In this document: in pieces, positions 20,960-29,406 of the stretch
Layout: each line of letters opens with the position of its first letter
How positions within the stretch are numbered: the stretch's first letter is position 1
From: Roseicyclus sp.
GTDB taxonomy: Bacteria; Pseudomonadota; Alphaproteobacteria; Rhodobacterales; Rhodobacteraceae
Assembly: GCA_018401055.1 (NCBI GenBank)
Contig: JAGYLB010000084.1
Location: 13,728 to 77,727 of the forward strand
Direction of reading: 5' to 3'
Length of the DNA stretch: 64,000 bases
Translations under genes and position numbers: made by a program
Notes under the pieces: model-generated
What the model was told of the DNA's origin: nothing
Database searches by the model: none
The model's input: only the letters and a program-made list of their open reading frames with translations

Positions 20960-21901
20960 GGGCGAACCCCGTCCCTTCGAGCGGATCGGGGGCGTCAGGG
21001 GTTCCCAAACGGGTCAGACCTTGACGCGCGGGCTCGGAATTCGGTCCCTTCACATCCCGGGCAAGCCCCAGCGCCTTCAGCCCCCGGATCAGCCAGAAGC
21101 CCGGGTCAAGCTGGCCGTGTTCGACGCCCAGTTGCGCGGAATGGGGGAAGGCATGGTGGTTGCCGTGGAAGCTTTCGCCGAACGTGACGAGGCCCAACCC
21201 CCGCAGGTTGTAGCCCTGCACCGGCAGCCCCTCGACCGACCAGCCCTGATGTCCGCCCTTGTGTGCCGCATGCCCCACGGCCCAGTGTCCGATGAGCGAA
21301 ACCGCGATGCGCAGGCTGACACCCCAGAAAACCCAGCCCACACCGCCAAGTGCAAACAGCACCGCCGCCGGGATCAGCTGCTGCGCCATCCATGTGCGCT
21401 CCATCCAGCGATACCAGGGGTCATCCGCGATCTCGGCTTCGATCTCGAACCGGGGCGGGTGGGTCAGGCGAAATTCGCAATGCAGCTGCCACCACGCGTC
21501 TCGCAGCCAGCCCGCCCCGTGCGAGGGATGCGGCGGACAAACCGCCTGCCGCTGGTGCCAGTCGCGCATGTCATGGGCGCGGATCATGCCAAACGGCCCG
21601 GCCATGCCCACCAGCGTGCCGAGCCAGACCAGCAGCGCGCCAGCCATTTCGGCGCGGTGAAGCTGCGGTGGATCAGCAGGCGATGCATGCCGACCGAATG
21701 ACCCGCCATCAGGGTTGCGGCCGACAAGAGTACGAAGGCCGCAAGTCCGCCGAGGCTGGGAAACCAGATCAGCGCCGCCAGCCCGCCCGCTACATGGCCA
21801 GCCAGCCACAGCGACTTGGCCGGGGCCCAGACGATGCGCCCATCGGTGGCGGAGGTTTCAGCCCTTGTAGTCACGCGGTCGGTCTCGATCAGGGGGGTCA
21901 T
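20949..21901 (-). CDS. fatty acid desaturase (acyl-CoA delta-9 type), one frameshift
   Basis: A membrane di-iron desaturase of about 315 residues. The three histidine boxes are visible: HSVGMH, HDMRDWH and HGNHHAF (with GHAAHKGGH before it). Hydrophobic helices flank them. A frameshift near 21645 separates the N-terminal third (MTPLIETDRVTT) from the rest, and the family sequence continues without loss. It would introduce a double bond into acyl chains, adjusting membrane fluidity. An ArsR-type regulator is transcribed divergently from a 73-base AT-rich gap, which suggests direct control. Confidence 0.85.
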
Positions 21902-21920
21902 CTTGCATCTCCCGGTACAA

Positions 21921-21970
21921 TGAATTAACTCATTAGTGAAATCATAAATTAACCGTTTAGCTAAAAGGTG
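21921..21970. promoter_or_regulatory. shared AT-rich control region of desaturase and arsR
   Basis: The gap between the divergent genes is strikingly AT-rich compared with its surroundings. Two exact copies of AATTAAC lie at 21923-21929 and 21947-21953, spaced 24 bases start to start, that is about two helical turns. They are candidate half-sites for the adjacent ArsR protein. AAAAGGTG before 21975 is its ribosome site. Confidence 0.5.
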
Positions 21971-21974
21971 ATTC

Positions 21975-22376
21975 ATGTCAAGCCCGGACAAGGTCTTCGA
22001 TGCGCTCTCTTCGAGCACGCGGCGAAAGATCCTCGCCTATCTGCGCGAGCGGCCGCTCCACGCAGGCGCCATTGCCGCGCGGTTCGACATGTCGGCCCCT
22101 GCAGTGAGCAAGCATCTGTCGATCCTCGAAGGGGCGGGCCTGATCTGGAAACGGCGCGAGGGGCAGTTCGTGCTTTACGGCATGGATCAAGACAACCTCG
22201 CCGGGCATCTATGGGCCTTCATGCAGGAGGTATGCCCGCCCTCGCGCGCGCTGCGTCGTGAGGTTCGCGCGGAACAGGAGGGGGCGAGGGGCAACCCCCC
22301 GCCGCACGTCCCGTCGACTGAGCGCGCATTCGCCCTTGTCGCGGGCGCGGCGGTCTGTTTCAACGCCAATCCATGA
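21975..22376 (+). CDS. ArsR-family winged-helix repressor
   Basis: 133 residues. The N-terminal 80 are a typical ArsR winged helix: [20 protein letters not shown], recognition segment [13 protein letters not shown], wing [16 protein letters not shown]. The metal-box cysteines of ArsR/SmtB are absent (only Cys near residue 88), so it probably senses something other than metal. The last 45 residues (from RAEQEG on) look non-conserved and may be read-through after a small indel. Its stop overlaps the cmk start (ATGA), an unusual coupling of a regulator to an essential kinase. Likely regulates the divergent desaturase. Confidence 0.8.
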   Translation: MSSPDKVFDALSSSTRRKILAYLRERPLHAGAIAARFDMSAPAVSKHLSILEGAGLIWKRREGQFVLYGMDQDNLAGHLWAFMQEVCPPSRALRREVRAEQEGARGNPPPHVPSTERAFALVAGAAVCFNANP

Positions 22377-22987
22377 GCTTCACGGTCGCCATCGACGGGC
22401 CCGCAGCAGCGGGCAAGGGCACGATCTCGCGTGCGGTAGCGGCGCATTTCGGCTTTGCCCATCTCGACACCGGGTTGCTTTATCGCGCCGTCGGGCGGCG
22501 GGTGCTTGCGGGCGAACCACCGGTCGACGCGGCGCAGGGACTGACGCCTGAGGACCTGGCCGAGCCTGACGGGCTCCGCACCGCCGACATCGCCGAGGCC
22601 GCCAGCCGTGTCGCCGTCCTCCCCGAGGTGCGCGCGGCGCTGATCGATTTCCAGCGTGTCTTTGCCGCCCGCGCAGGCGGAGCGGTGCTGGACGGGCGGG
22701 ACATAGGCACGGTGATCTGTCCGACTGCCGCGGTAAAGCTGTTTGTCACCGCCAGCGCGGAGGTGCGCGCGCTGCGCCGCATGAAAGAATTGCGTGCGGC
22801 GGGCCATGACACGGAATACGACACCGTGCTGGCGGATGTCCGCACCCGCGACGCGCGTGATGCCGATCGCGCAACCGCACCCATGATCGCAGCCCCCGAT
22901 GCGCTGACGCTCGACACCAGCGAGATGAGCGTGGAGCAGGCCGTGGCCGCCGCCATCGCTGCTGTTGAGGCCGCGCGCGAGGGCTAG
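22373..22987 (+). CDS. cmk: cytidylate kinase
   Basis: Cmk phosphorylates CMP and dCMP with ATP. 204 residues, intact, of usual length. The P-loop is GPAAAGKGT at residues 9-17, then [16 protein letters not shown], the NMP-binding [12 protein letters not shown] and the lid [11 protein letters not shown] with [14 protein letters not shown]. In relatives it lies between aroA and rpsA; here a desaturase/ArsR block separates it from aroA, and about 3.5 kb of small genes separates it from rpsA. Confidence 0.95.
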   Translation: MSFTVAIDGPAAAGKGTISRAVAAHFGFAHLDTGLLYRAVGRRVLAGEPPVDAAQGLTPEDLAEPDGLRTADIAEAASRVAVLPEVRAALIDFQRVFAARAGGAVLDGRDIGTVICPTAAVKLFVTASAEVRALRRMKELRAAGHDTEYDTVLADVRTRDARDADRATAPMIAAPDALTLDTSEMSVEQAVAAAIAAVEAAREG

Positions 22988-23004
22988 CTACCGCGCCGAT
23001 GCTC

Positions 23005-23655
23005 TCAGCGCAGGCTCAAAACGGTCTCGCGGATCCGGAAAGCGACAGCGAGGGCGACGAGGCAGGTGAACATTCCCACAATGCTGCCCGCCACGTACTG
23101 CACGATGCCGGCAAGGCCGTTGCTGTCGGGAATGACGCTGTTGCGCACAAGGTGCAGCCCGATCGCGTTGACAAGGGCCGTGAAGAAGCCTGCGGTTACG
23201 ATGAGGCGCCAGGCAAACGGTTCGCTTATGGGTTGGTTCGCCCGGCCGGACGCCCATGCCAGAAGTGCGAAGACCGCCGGTGCCGACGTCGCAAGAACTG
23301 CCACCGTCAGCAGATGGCTGATCACGGGCACACCGGGCGTGCCGTAGAGCAGCAACCCGACAGCGAAACCGGGCGCAAGATAGAGCGCGGCGTGCCAGCG
23401 CTCGAAATAGGTGACAATCACCCAGAACCCGAGGGGCACGTAGAACAGAACCCCCTGATCGAACGGATCACCCAGCACCATTCTTTCGAAAGGTATGATG
23501 ACGCTGTGGGTGAGCACCAAAAGTGCAACAAGAAGGCCGCTCAAGATGAGCATCTTCACGGGTGGAATATCCAGCACGCGGGGTATCTCCGGCTTGCTCA
23601 AGGCTGCGTAATGCGCAGGGCGGACTGGTACGCTGGCGGTCAGACGCTGAGGCAT
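23005..23655 (-). CDS. integral membrane protein, function unknown
   Basis: 216 residues with about six predicted membrane helices (MLILSGLLVALLVLTHSV, FYVPLGFWVIVTYF and others) and a short cytoplasmic N-terminus. The arrangement recalls MASE-type sensor or lysoplasmalogenase-like membrane modules, but I do not recognise a specific family. The next gene upstream on the same strand is a winged-helix regulator about 100 bases away. Confidence 0.6.
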   Translation of the reverse strand: MPQRLTASVPVRPAHYAALSKPEIPRVLDIPPVKMLILSGLLVALLVLTHSVIIPFERMVLGDPFDQGVLFYVPLGFWVIVTYFERWHAALYLAPGFAVGLLLYGTPGVPVISHLLTVAVLATSAPAVFALLAWASGRANQPISEPFAWRLIVTAGFFTALVNAIGLHLVRNSVIPDSNGLAGIVQYVAGSIVGMFTCLVALAVAFRIRETVLSLR

Positions 23656-23753
23656 GGCACGCCTTTTTGCGCCACGACCACGCCGTGATACGGTCCGTCA
23701 ATCGGATTTGTCCACACCCTGCAATGCCGCAGTGACCAATCGGCGGAAAACCG

Positions 23754-24062
23754 TCAGTCGAGGTTCAGGTGGTAGGTTCCCGCCGGAAGATGGGGCAACC
23801 GCCGGATCATCCCGCGTTCGATCAACCGGCGCAGGGCGCGGTGAAAGGTCGGCTGCGAAATATCGCGAACGGTGGGGTGCTGGCGAACGGAATCGGTCCG
23901 GGCGATGATTCCGTGATCGGGGTCTTTCGTACCTGCGGCGAAGAAGGCCAGCAAGATGTCGCGCTCCTTGCGTTCGAGCGCGGCAAGCCCAAGGTCCACC
24001 TCCATATCGTGGACAACTTTTCTCAAATTCGACAGTTGAGAAATCAGAGAGAGCTTTTCCAT
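23754..24062 (-). CDS. MarR-like winged-helix regulator
   Basis: 102 residues from the ATG at 24062. A short N-terminal coil (MEKLSLISQLSNLRKVVHDME) is followed by a winged helix: LALERKERDILLAFFAAG region, recognition helix ISQPTFHRALRRLIERGMI, and a short wing ending HLPAGTYHLNLD. It lies just upstream of a membrane protein on the same strand and divergent from the DUF4168 gene. Ligand and targets unknown. Confidence 0.65.
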   Translation of the reverse strand: MEKLSLISQLSNLRKVVHDMEVDLGLAALERKERDILLAFFAAGTKDPDHGIIARTDSVRQHPTVRDISQPTFHRALRRLIERGMIRRLPHLPAGTYHLNLD

Positions 24063-24381
24063 CGTACTGATGACCACCTACACGACTTGTCAGTTTGATT
24101 AGCTCCTGTTCTAGTTGCTGTGATGTCTTTTTCCAACCTGTCCAAAAGGACATGTTTGTGCGCGGACTCGGCGGCCCGACAGGACCACTCCGAGGAGGCC
24201 GGGGTCGGCCGAAGGCGGTGCACTGCGCGAACTGCCGCCAAAGCACCGTGCCATGTTCGGCAAGATCGCGCCGCCCGTTTTGTGTCGTGGCGCTGCTATC
24301 CCTATGCTCTGTTCCGGTCGGCGCCTTGTCGGGCACCGGCGTGACCGAACCTAGCAAAGGGCTATGCCCGAAGGAGAGATC
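24063..24381. other. divergent intergenic region
   Basis: About 320 bases between the regulator (leftward) and the DUF4168 gene (rightward). It contains an inverted repeat TGTCC-AAAA-GGACA at 24139-24152, which is a possible operator, and an AAGGAGAG ribosome site before 24382. No convincing coding frame on either strand. Confidence 0.4.
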
Positions 24382-24768
24382 ATGACCCTCAAGACCACGC
24401 TCATGGCGGCCACATCCGCGGTTGCGCTTGGCGTCGCAGCGCTGCCGGTGCTGATGGTGGGTGCGCAAACCGCGACGGCACAAACCGCTGCGGACGCCTA
24501 TTCCGCCACCCAGCTCGATGCCTTCGTTGCGGCCTTCCTGGAGGTCAGCGAGTTGCGGTCCGCCTACACCGAGCGCTTGCAGCAGTCGACTGAGGAAGCA
24601 GAGCAGCAGGAGATCGTCGAGGAAGGCAACGCTGCCATCGTGGCCGCCATCGGTGCGGTCGACGGCATGGATGTGGAACTCTATTCCGCGATCCTCGAAC
24701 AGGCGGCGGCCGATCCTTCGTTGAACGAGCGCCTGACCCGGCGGTTGCAAGACGCCGCCGAAGGCTGA
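24382..24768 (+). CDS. DUF4168 exported protein
   Basis: 128 residues. A signal peptide covers about residues 1-33 (hydrophobic core VALGVAALPVLMVG, cleavage after TATAQ). The mature part is a helical DUF4168 domain: YSATQLDAFVAAFLEVSEL, a QQ/EE-rich QSTEEAEQQEIVEEGNAAI, and AILEQAAADPSLNERL near the end. The start is fixed by the AAGGAGAG eight bases upstream. Family members are periplasmic and of unknown function. Confidence 0.82.
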   Translation: MTLKTTLMAATSAVALGVAALPVLMVGAQTATAQTAADAYSATQLDAFVAAFLEVSELRSAYTERLQQSTEEAEQQEIVEEGNAAIVAAIGAVDGMDVELYSAILEQAAADPSLNERLTRRLQDAAEG

Positions 24769-24814
24769 GCCGAAAGAGGGGGTGAGGGCCGGGCTTGCCG
24801 TCCGAGGCTCTCGG

Positions 24815-24843
24815 GCGGCGTCGCAGGTCCGACGCGACGCCGC
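24815..24843 (+). terminator. GC-rich hairpin downstream of the DUF4168 gene
   Basis: Perfect 10-bp inverted repeat GCGGCGTCGC / GCGACGCCGC with a 9-base loop, 47 bases after the DUF4168 stop. No T run follows, so a terminator role is only likely. It lies between convergent genes. Confidence 0.45.
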
Positions 24844-24926
24844 GCAACCTTGGCCGCAACACTGGGGGCAGGCAGCGCGGTCGTCACCTGCGGCAAGAGC
24901 AGTTCGGGAATGATGTGCCACCGGCC

Positions 24927-25566
24927 TTAGAGCGCCTGATAGTCAGCGTGATATTCAAAGCGCTCCTGCCCGGTGTAGTCGATGAAGCTCTCGCCATGCG
25001 TGCTCTCGGCCAACCAGACCATGGCCACCGCGCGGCCCCCGGCGGTCAGGACCAGGTCGCCGGGGGCCGGCCTCTCGATCAGCCGGGTGCCCTCAGGCGT
25101 GGCGATCTGGGTGCCGACCATAAAGCAGGCAATAGTTGGCGTGCCCAGCGTGTTGGTGGAATAGGGCGCGGACTGGTTGAAATCGGCGAGGTTGCTTGTG
25201 CCTGATCCCCTGTCGGTCGCACCGGCCGTTGTCGCGTGTCCGGACGATGTCAAGGGACAACGTCGGCCCCGCCGACACACCGATTGACTCCAGAATGGTG
25301 AAGAACGGCGTAGATCTTGCGATGGCGTAAACGTTATGCGCCCATCCCGTGAAAAGGTTTGTGGTCTAGTCCATGCCGGGGATGGCGCTGTGCCCGATGG
25401 TGATCGTTTCGCCAGCAGCGATCATCGCGCCGCTCGCGAAGAAGACATTGCCACCTGTTGCTGGCAACAAGATGCCGGATACGTCGGCATCCGCCCCGGT
25501 GTTGATGATCGCGACGGCCCATAGGCCATCCGTGTCGATGCAAAGCTCGGTGATCAACAATGACAT
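24927..25566 (-). pseudogene. Hint-domain protein, frame-broken and truncated
   Basis: The start at 25566 reads MSLLITELCIDTDGLWAVAIINTGADADVSG-like sequence, a lamin-tail-like beta domain, and stops at 25369. In another frame, TIACFMVGTQIATPEGTRLIE then PAPGDLVLTAGG gives the start of a Hint domain, which ends abruptly at 24927 after FEYHADYQAL, without the usual TxxH and C-terminal blocks. Frame changes near 25365 and 25270 are needed to join the parts. The Hint domain is about half its normal length, so this is probably a remnant. Related in design to the intact Hint gene at 17816-18715. Confidence 0.55.
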
Positions 25567-25595
25567 GGGCTGCCCTTTCACACCTGCCGGGCTTG

Positions 25596-25624
25596 CCCCG
25601 AGCATAGCCTTGCGATGCTCGGGG
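25596..25624. repeat. perfect 10-bp inverted repeat
   Basis: CCCCGAGCAT and ATGCTCGGGG flank a 9-base spacer, 30 bases upstream of the broken Hint gene and about 135 bases before the exported-protein gene on the plus strand. It may be a hairpin or an operator in this divergent gap. No T run follows on either strand. Confidence 0.5.
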
Positions 25625-25757
25625 TATTGTCCGCAGCGGTCAAACGATACCGGCCATATCCGGGCCGACGCGGCGCGGGTCGTCACGCAACCGTGCATCC
25701 GCGCTTCACGCGATCTGTGCCATGCTTGATCAGGCCGCTATGCAAGGACGCTCCGCC

Positions 25758-26306
25758 ATGTTCCGATACGCTCTTCCGATCGCCCTCTGCCTTCTGGCCG
25801 GACCCGCTCTTGCCCAGACGGAACTGTCGCCACCTGCCCGGCCAGAGATTGCGCAACCGATGTCGCCCGATCGGCTGGTGACGATATTGCGTGCGCTTGA
25901 CCCGGAGGCACGACCGCATGCCGGCGGCATCGAGTTGACCCTCTCGGATGTTCCTGTGCAGGTCTTTCTCGATCCGGCCGCCAACCGGATGCGGGCCGTT
26001 GTTCCCGTCGCCTCGGCCGACGGACTGACCGAAAGCGACCTGCTCCGGCTGATGCAGGCGAATTTCGACACCGCGCTGGATGCCCGCTATGCCATCGCGC
26101 AGGGCCGTCTGTGGTCGGTGTTCATCCATCCGCTGGCGGAACTGCAGCGTCCGCAACTCGTCTCCGGTCTCGCGCAGACGGTCATACTGGCGCAGACCTA
26201 CGGGACGGCCTATGCCTCGGGCTCCGTTTCCTTCGGAGGCGGCGACAGCGTCGAGCTGTTCCGGGAGTTGCTGGAAGAGCTGCTGGACCGGGGGCAGGAA
26301 CTGTAG
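25758..26306 (+). CDS. exported protein with YbjN/CesT-like fold (putative)
   Basis: 182 residues. A signal peptide MFRYALPIALCLLAGPALAQ decides the start; an upstream in-frame ATG at 25740 is less likely. The mature part has DRLVTILRALDPEARP, a beta meander (GIELTLSDVPVQVFLD then MRAVVPVASADGL) and LLRLMQANFDTALDARYAI with VHPLAEL-like hydrophobic strands. This order resembles the YbjN / type III chaperone fold, though without a tested match. Intact. It lies between the broken Hint gene and rpsA. Role unknown. Confidence 0.65.
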   Translation: MFRYALPIALCLLAGPALAQTELSPPARPEIAQPMSPDRLVTILRALDPEARPHAGGIELTLSDVPVQVFLDPAANRMRAVVPVASADGLTESDLLRLMQANFDTALDARYAIAQGRLWSVFIHPLAELQRPQLVSGLAQTVILAQTYGTAYASGSVSFGGGDSVELFRELLEELLDRGQEL

Positions 26307-26428
26307 GGCAGGGGGGACGAGGGCCGCGTTGGGCGAGTGTTGCCCGCAGGACTTGTCATTCCGGGCGATGGGCGGTATACGCGCGGCCGTCACCATGGCG
26401 AACAACAGCCGGGACCAAAGAGAGCGAG

Positions 26429-26459
26429 CAGGGTCGGGTTCACCGGCCCTCTTTGTTTT
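26429..26459 (+). terminator. hairpin with T run upstream of rpsA
   Basis: AGGGTCGG / CCGGCCCT forms an 8-bp stem (one G-T) with a GTTCA loop, nested in an outer CAAAG / CTTTG pairing and followed by TTTTCC. It can end transcription from the exported-protein gene or act as a leader attenuator for rpsA, 90 bases downstream. Confidence 0.55.
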
Positions 26460-26544
26460 CCGGACCGCCAGACCAACGATCACCCCAAGACCGGCGGAGA
26501 CAACCGCGCGGCCAGCAAAGCACCGCAAAGGAAAACTGAACCGC

Positions 26545-28230
26545 ATGTGCGCTAAAACCACGATGGAGGAATTCGAAGCCCTCCTGAACGAAAGCTTCGA
26601 AATCGACACGCCCGACGAAGGGTCCGTTGTCCGCGGCAAGGTCATCGCCATCGAGGCGGGACAGGCCATCATCGATGTCGGCTACAAGATGGAAGGCCGC
26701 ATCGACCTCAAGGAATTCGCAAATCCCGGTGAGGCCCCCGAGATCGCCGTCGGCGACGAGGTCGAGGTCTACCTGCGCAACGTCGAGAACGCCAAGGGCG
26801 AGGCCGTGCTGTCGCGCGAAATGGCCAAGCGCGAAGCCGCTTGGGACCGTCTCGAGAAAGCCTATGCCGCCGAGGAACGCGTCGACGGCGCGATCTTTGG
26901 CCGGGTCAAGGGTGGCTTTACCGTCGATCTGGGCGGTGCCGTGGCCTTCTTGCCCGGCTCGCAGGTCGATGTGCGCCCGGTGCGCGACGCAGGCCCGCTG
27001 ATGGGTCTCAAGCAGCCCTTCCAGATCCTCAAGATGGATCGTCGCCGGGGCAACATCGTTGTCTCGCGTCGCGCGATCCTCGAAGAAAGCCGCGCCGAGC
27101 AGCGCGCCGAGGTCATCGGCAAGCTCAACGAAGGCGATGTCGTCGACGGTGTCGTCAAGAACATCACCGAATACGGCGCCTTCGTGGATCTGGGCGGCGT
27201 CGACGGCCTGCTGCACGTCACCGACATGGCATGGCGCCGCGTGAACGACCCCAAGGACGTGCTCTCGATCGGCGAGACGATCAAGGTGCAGGTCATCAAG
27301 GTCAACAAGGACACGCATCGCATCAGCCTTGGCATGAAGCAGCTGCTGGACGACCCGTGGGATGCCGTTGAAACGCGCTACCCGCTGGAATCGGTCCATA
27401 CCGGCCGCGTCACCAACATCACCGACTACGGCGCCTTCGTGGAGCTGGAGCCGGGCGTCGAAGGTCTGGTTCACGTCTCGGAAATGTCCTGGACCAAGAA
27501 GAACGTGCACCCCGGCAAGATCGTCTCGACCTCGCAGGAAGTCGAGGTCATGGTGCTGGAAATCGACACCGCCAAGCGCCGTGTTTCGCTTGGCCTCAAG
27601 CAGACCATGCGCAACCCGTGGGAAGTGTTCGAGGAAACCCATCCCGTCGGCAGCACCGTCGAGGGTGAGGTCAAGAACATCACCGAGTTCGGTCTGTTCA
27701 TCGGTCTGGACAACGACATCGACGGCATGGTCCACCTGTCCGACCTGACCTGGGAAGGCCGTGGCGAGGACGTCGATCGGCGACTACCGCAAAGGGCGAC
27801 GTGCGTCAAGGCGGTCGTCACCGAGGTCGACACCGAGAAGGAGCGTATCTCGCTCTCGATCAAGTCGGTCGAAGGTGATCCGCTGGCCGAGGTCATCGGT
27901 GGCGTGAAGCGCGGCTCCATCATCACCGTCGCCGTCACGGCGATCGAGGATGGCGGCATCGAGGTGGAGTATGAAGGCATGAAGTCCTTCATCCGCCGCT
28001 CCGACCTGTCGCGTGACCGGGCTGAACAGCGCCCCGAGCGCTTTGGCATCGGCGACAAGGTCGATGTGCGCGTGACCAACATCGACGCCAAGACCCGCCG
28101 TCTGGGCCTGTCGATCAAGGCGCGCGAAATCGCCGAAGAGAAAGAGGCCGTGGAACAGTTCGGTTCGTCGGACAGCGGTGCATCGCTGGGCGATATCCTT
28201 GGCGCAGCGCTAAAGCGCGACAGCGACTGA
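26545..28230 (+). CDS. rpsA: 30S ribosomal protein S1
   Basis: S1 binds mRNA and docks it on the small subunit. 561 residues with six S1 OB-fold repeats, clear from the recurring VVDGVVKNITEYGAFVDLGG, TGRVTNITDYGAFVELEPG and VEGEVKNITEFGLFIGLDN. Between residues about 410 and 420 the expected GDYRKGDVVKAVV reads as DVDRRLPQRATCVKAVV, caused by compensating indels near 27775 and 27805; the frame stays open. The GC-rich codon use is like the neighbours. Normally followed by ihfB, which is 18 kb away here. A strong terminator follows. Confidence 0.95.
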   Translation: MCAKTTMEEFEALLNESFEIDTPDEGSVVRGKVIAIEAGQAIIDVGYKMEGRIDLKEFANPGEAPEIAVGDEVEVYLRNVENAKGEAVLSREMAKREAAWDRLEKAYAAEERVDGAIFGRVKGGFTVDLGGAVAFLPGSQVDVRPVRDAGPLMGLKQPFQILKMDRRRGNIVVSRRAILEESRAEQRAEVIGKLNEGDVVDGVVKNITEYGAFVDLGGVDGLLHVTDMAWRRVNDPKDVLSIGETIKVQVIKVNKDTHRISLGMKQLLDDPWDAVETRYPLESVHTGRVTNITDYGAFVELEPGVEGLVHVSEMSWTKKNVHPGKIVSTSQEVEVMVLEIDTAKRRVSLGLKQTMRNPWEVFEETHPVGSTVEGEVKNITEFGLFIGLDNDIDGMVHLSDLTWEGRGEDVDRRLPQRATCVKAVVTEVDTEKERISLSIKSVEGDPLAEVIGGVKRGSIITVAVTAIEDGGIEVEYEGMKSFIRRSDLSRDRAEQRPERFGIGDKVDVRVTNIDAKTRRLGLSIKAREIAEEKEAVEQFGSSDSGASLGDILGAALKRDSD

Positions 28231-28262
28231 GACCTAACAAACCCTTGTGGGTGGAAGAAAAG

Positions 28263-28290
28263 GGCCCCGCCATTCTGGCGGGGCCTTTCT
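28263..28290 (+). terminator. rho-independent terminator of rpsA
   Basis: Perfect 9-bp stem GGCCCCGCC / GGCGGGGCC with loop ATTCT followed by TTTCT, 33 bases after the rpsA stop. Confidence 0.85.
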
Positions 28291-28510
28291 CACATTGAGC
28301 GTCCGATGTGCCGCCTGCCGCAGGGCGCATCCTGTCGCGGCCCCTGTGTCGGAGCGACCCGATCATCGTCGCAGGACCAAGCTTTAGGACCTGCCCTTAG
28401 GTGTCGCAAATTTTCCACACTTTCGTCACTTTTTCTACAATGCTAAGTCATGCTGACTATGCCGATTCCATGGTGAATGTCGTTGCAGCCAGAAACCACA
28501 AAAGGTTTGA

Positions 28511-29260
28511 ATGACTGAAATGGGGCGAGATTGGATCAGACGCAGTATGGAAGGTCGCTCTTGTGCGATCAATCCCGCCCGGCGCTCGCTTGTCTTGTTT
28601 GATGTTGACGGCACCCTTCTCGACAGTGCGCCCCGAATTTGTCAGATCATGGCTCAGGCGTTTCTCGCGGCAGGCCAGCGCCCGCCCAGGGATGCCGATG
28701 TGCGGGCGCTGATCGGGCTGTCCTTGCCGGAAATGGTCAGTACGCTGGCCGCGGGTCTGAGCGCCGACGCGCAGCAAAAGATCCTGTGCGGATACCGGTT
28801 CCGGTACTTCGACATGGTTGAGGAAATGGATACGCTGCCCGTCTATTCCGGCGCGGCCGATGCCTTGCATCTTCTTTCCCGGATGGGATTTGCGATGGGC
28901 GTGGCCACCGGAAAGGCTCGGCGCAGCACCTGCCATCTGCTGACCGAAATGAACTGGCAACCCTATTTCCACACCGTGCAATGCGCCGACATAAACCCGT
29001 CCAAACCTTCCCCCGCGATGGTCTACCGTGCCCTGCTCGAGACCGGGCGCAGAGCCTCGGAAACCGTTCTTGTCGGGGATTCACGGTACGACATGCAGAT
29101 GGCGCGGGCCGCCGGGATCAGGGCGATCGGCGTATCTTGGGGATATACCCCGGCTTGCGACCTGCTGCGCGAGGGCGCCTCGGTCATTGCCGAGGATTTT
29201 GACCATCTGACCGAGATCCTGACCAATGCCGACGTGCTGTCATGCGCCGAGATGGCCTGA
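28511..29260 (+). CDS. HAD-family hydrolase, phosphoglycolate phosphatase-like
   Basis: 249 residues of HAD subfamily IA. Motif I is LFDVDGTLLDSAP with the nucleophile at D31. The helical cap follows, motif II lies in MGVATGK, motif III is KPSP, and motif IV is VLVGDSRYDMQMARAAGIRAIGVSWGY. The layout is that of Gph-type phosphatases releasing phosphate from small sugar phosphates. The first 25 residues before LVLFDVDG are unusual, and the true start may be the later ATG at residue 13. The upstream 110 bases are AT-rich and contain CTACAAT at about 28434, a possible -10. Intact. Confidence 0.85.
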   Translation: MTEMGRDWIRRSMEGRSCAINPARRSLVLFDVDGTLLDSAPRICQIMAQAFLAAGQRPPRDADVRALIGLSLPEMVSTLAAGLSADAQQKILCGYRFRYFDMVEEMDTLPVYSGAADALHLLSRMGFAMGVATGKARRSTCHLLTEMNWQPYFHTVQCADINPSKPSPAMVYRALLETGRRASETVLVGDSRYDMQMARAAGIRAIGVSWGYTPACDLLREGASVIAEDFDHLTEILTNADVLSCAEMA

Positions 29261-29362
29261 TCGGTCCTGACGGCTGAACCTATCTCCGGCTCAAGGCCGC
29301 AAGGCCGAGCCACCCTGTCGCACCCCCTGTCGCTTGCCCTGGTGAATATCGGCGTTACTTCC

Positions 29363-29382
29363 ATTTCAGAAATTTCTGAAAT
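29363..29382. promoter_or_regulatory. perfect 20-bp palindrome upstream of the regulator-cydAB operon
   Basis: ATTTCAGAAATTTCTGAAAT is an exact palindrome ending 24 bases before the GTG start of the GbsR/MarR-like gene. Its position and symmetry fit an operator for a dimeric winged-helix protein, most simply the product of that gene. It does not match the FNR/FnrL consensus TTGATN4ATCAA. Confidence 0.7.
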
Positions 29383-29406
29383 CTCTGCGCGAACAGGGGT
29401 CTGACC

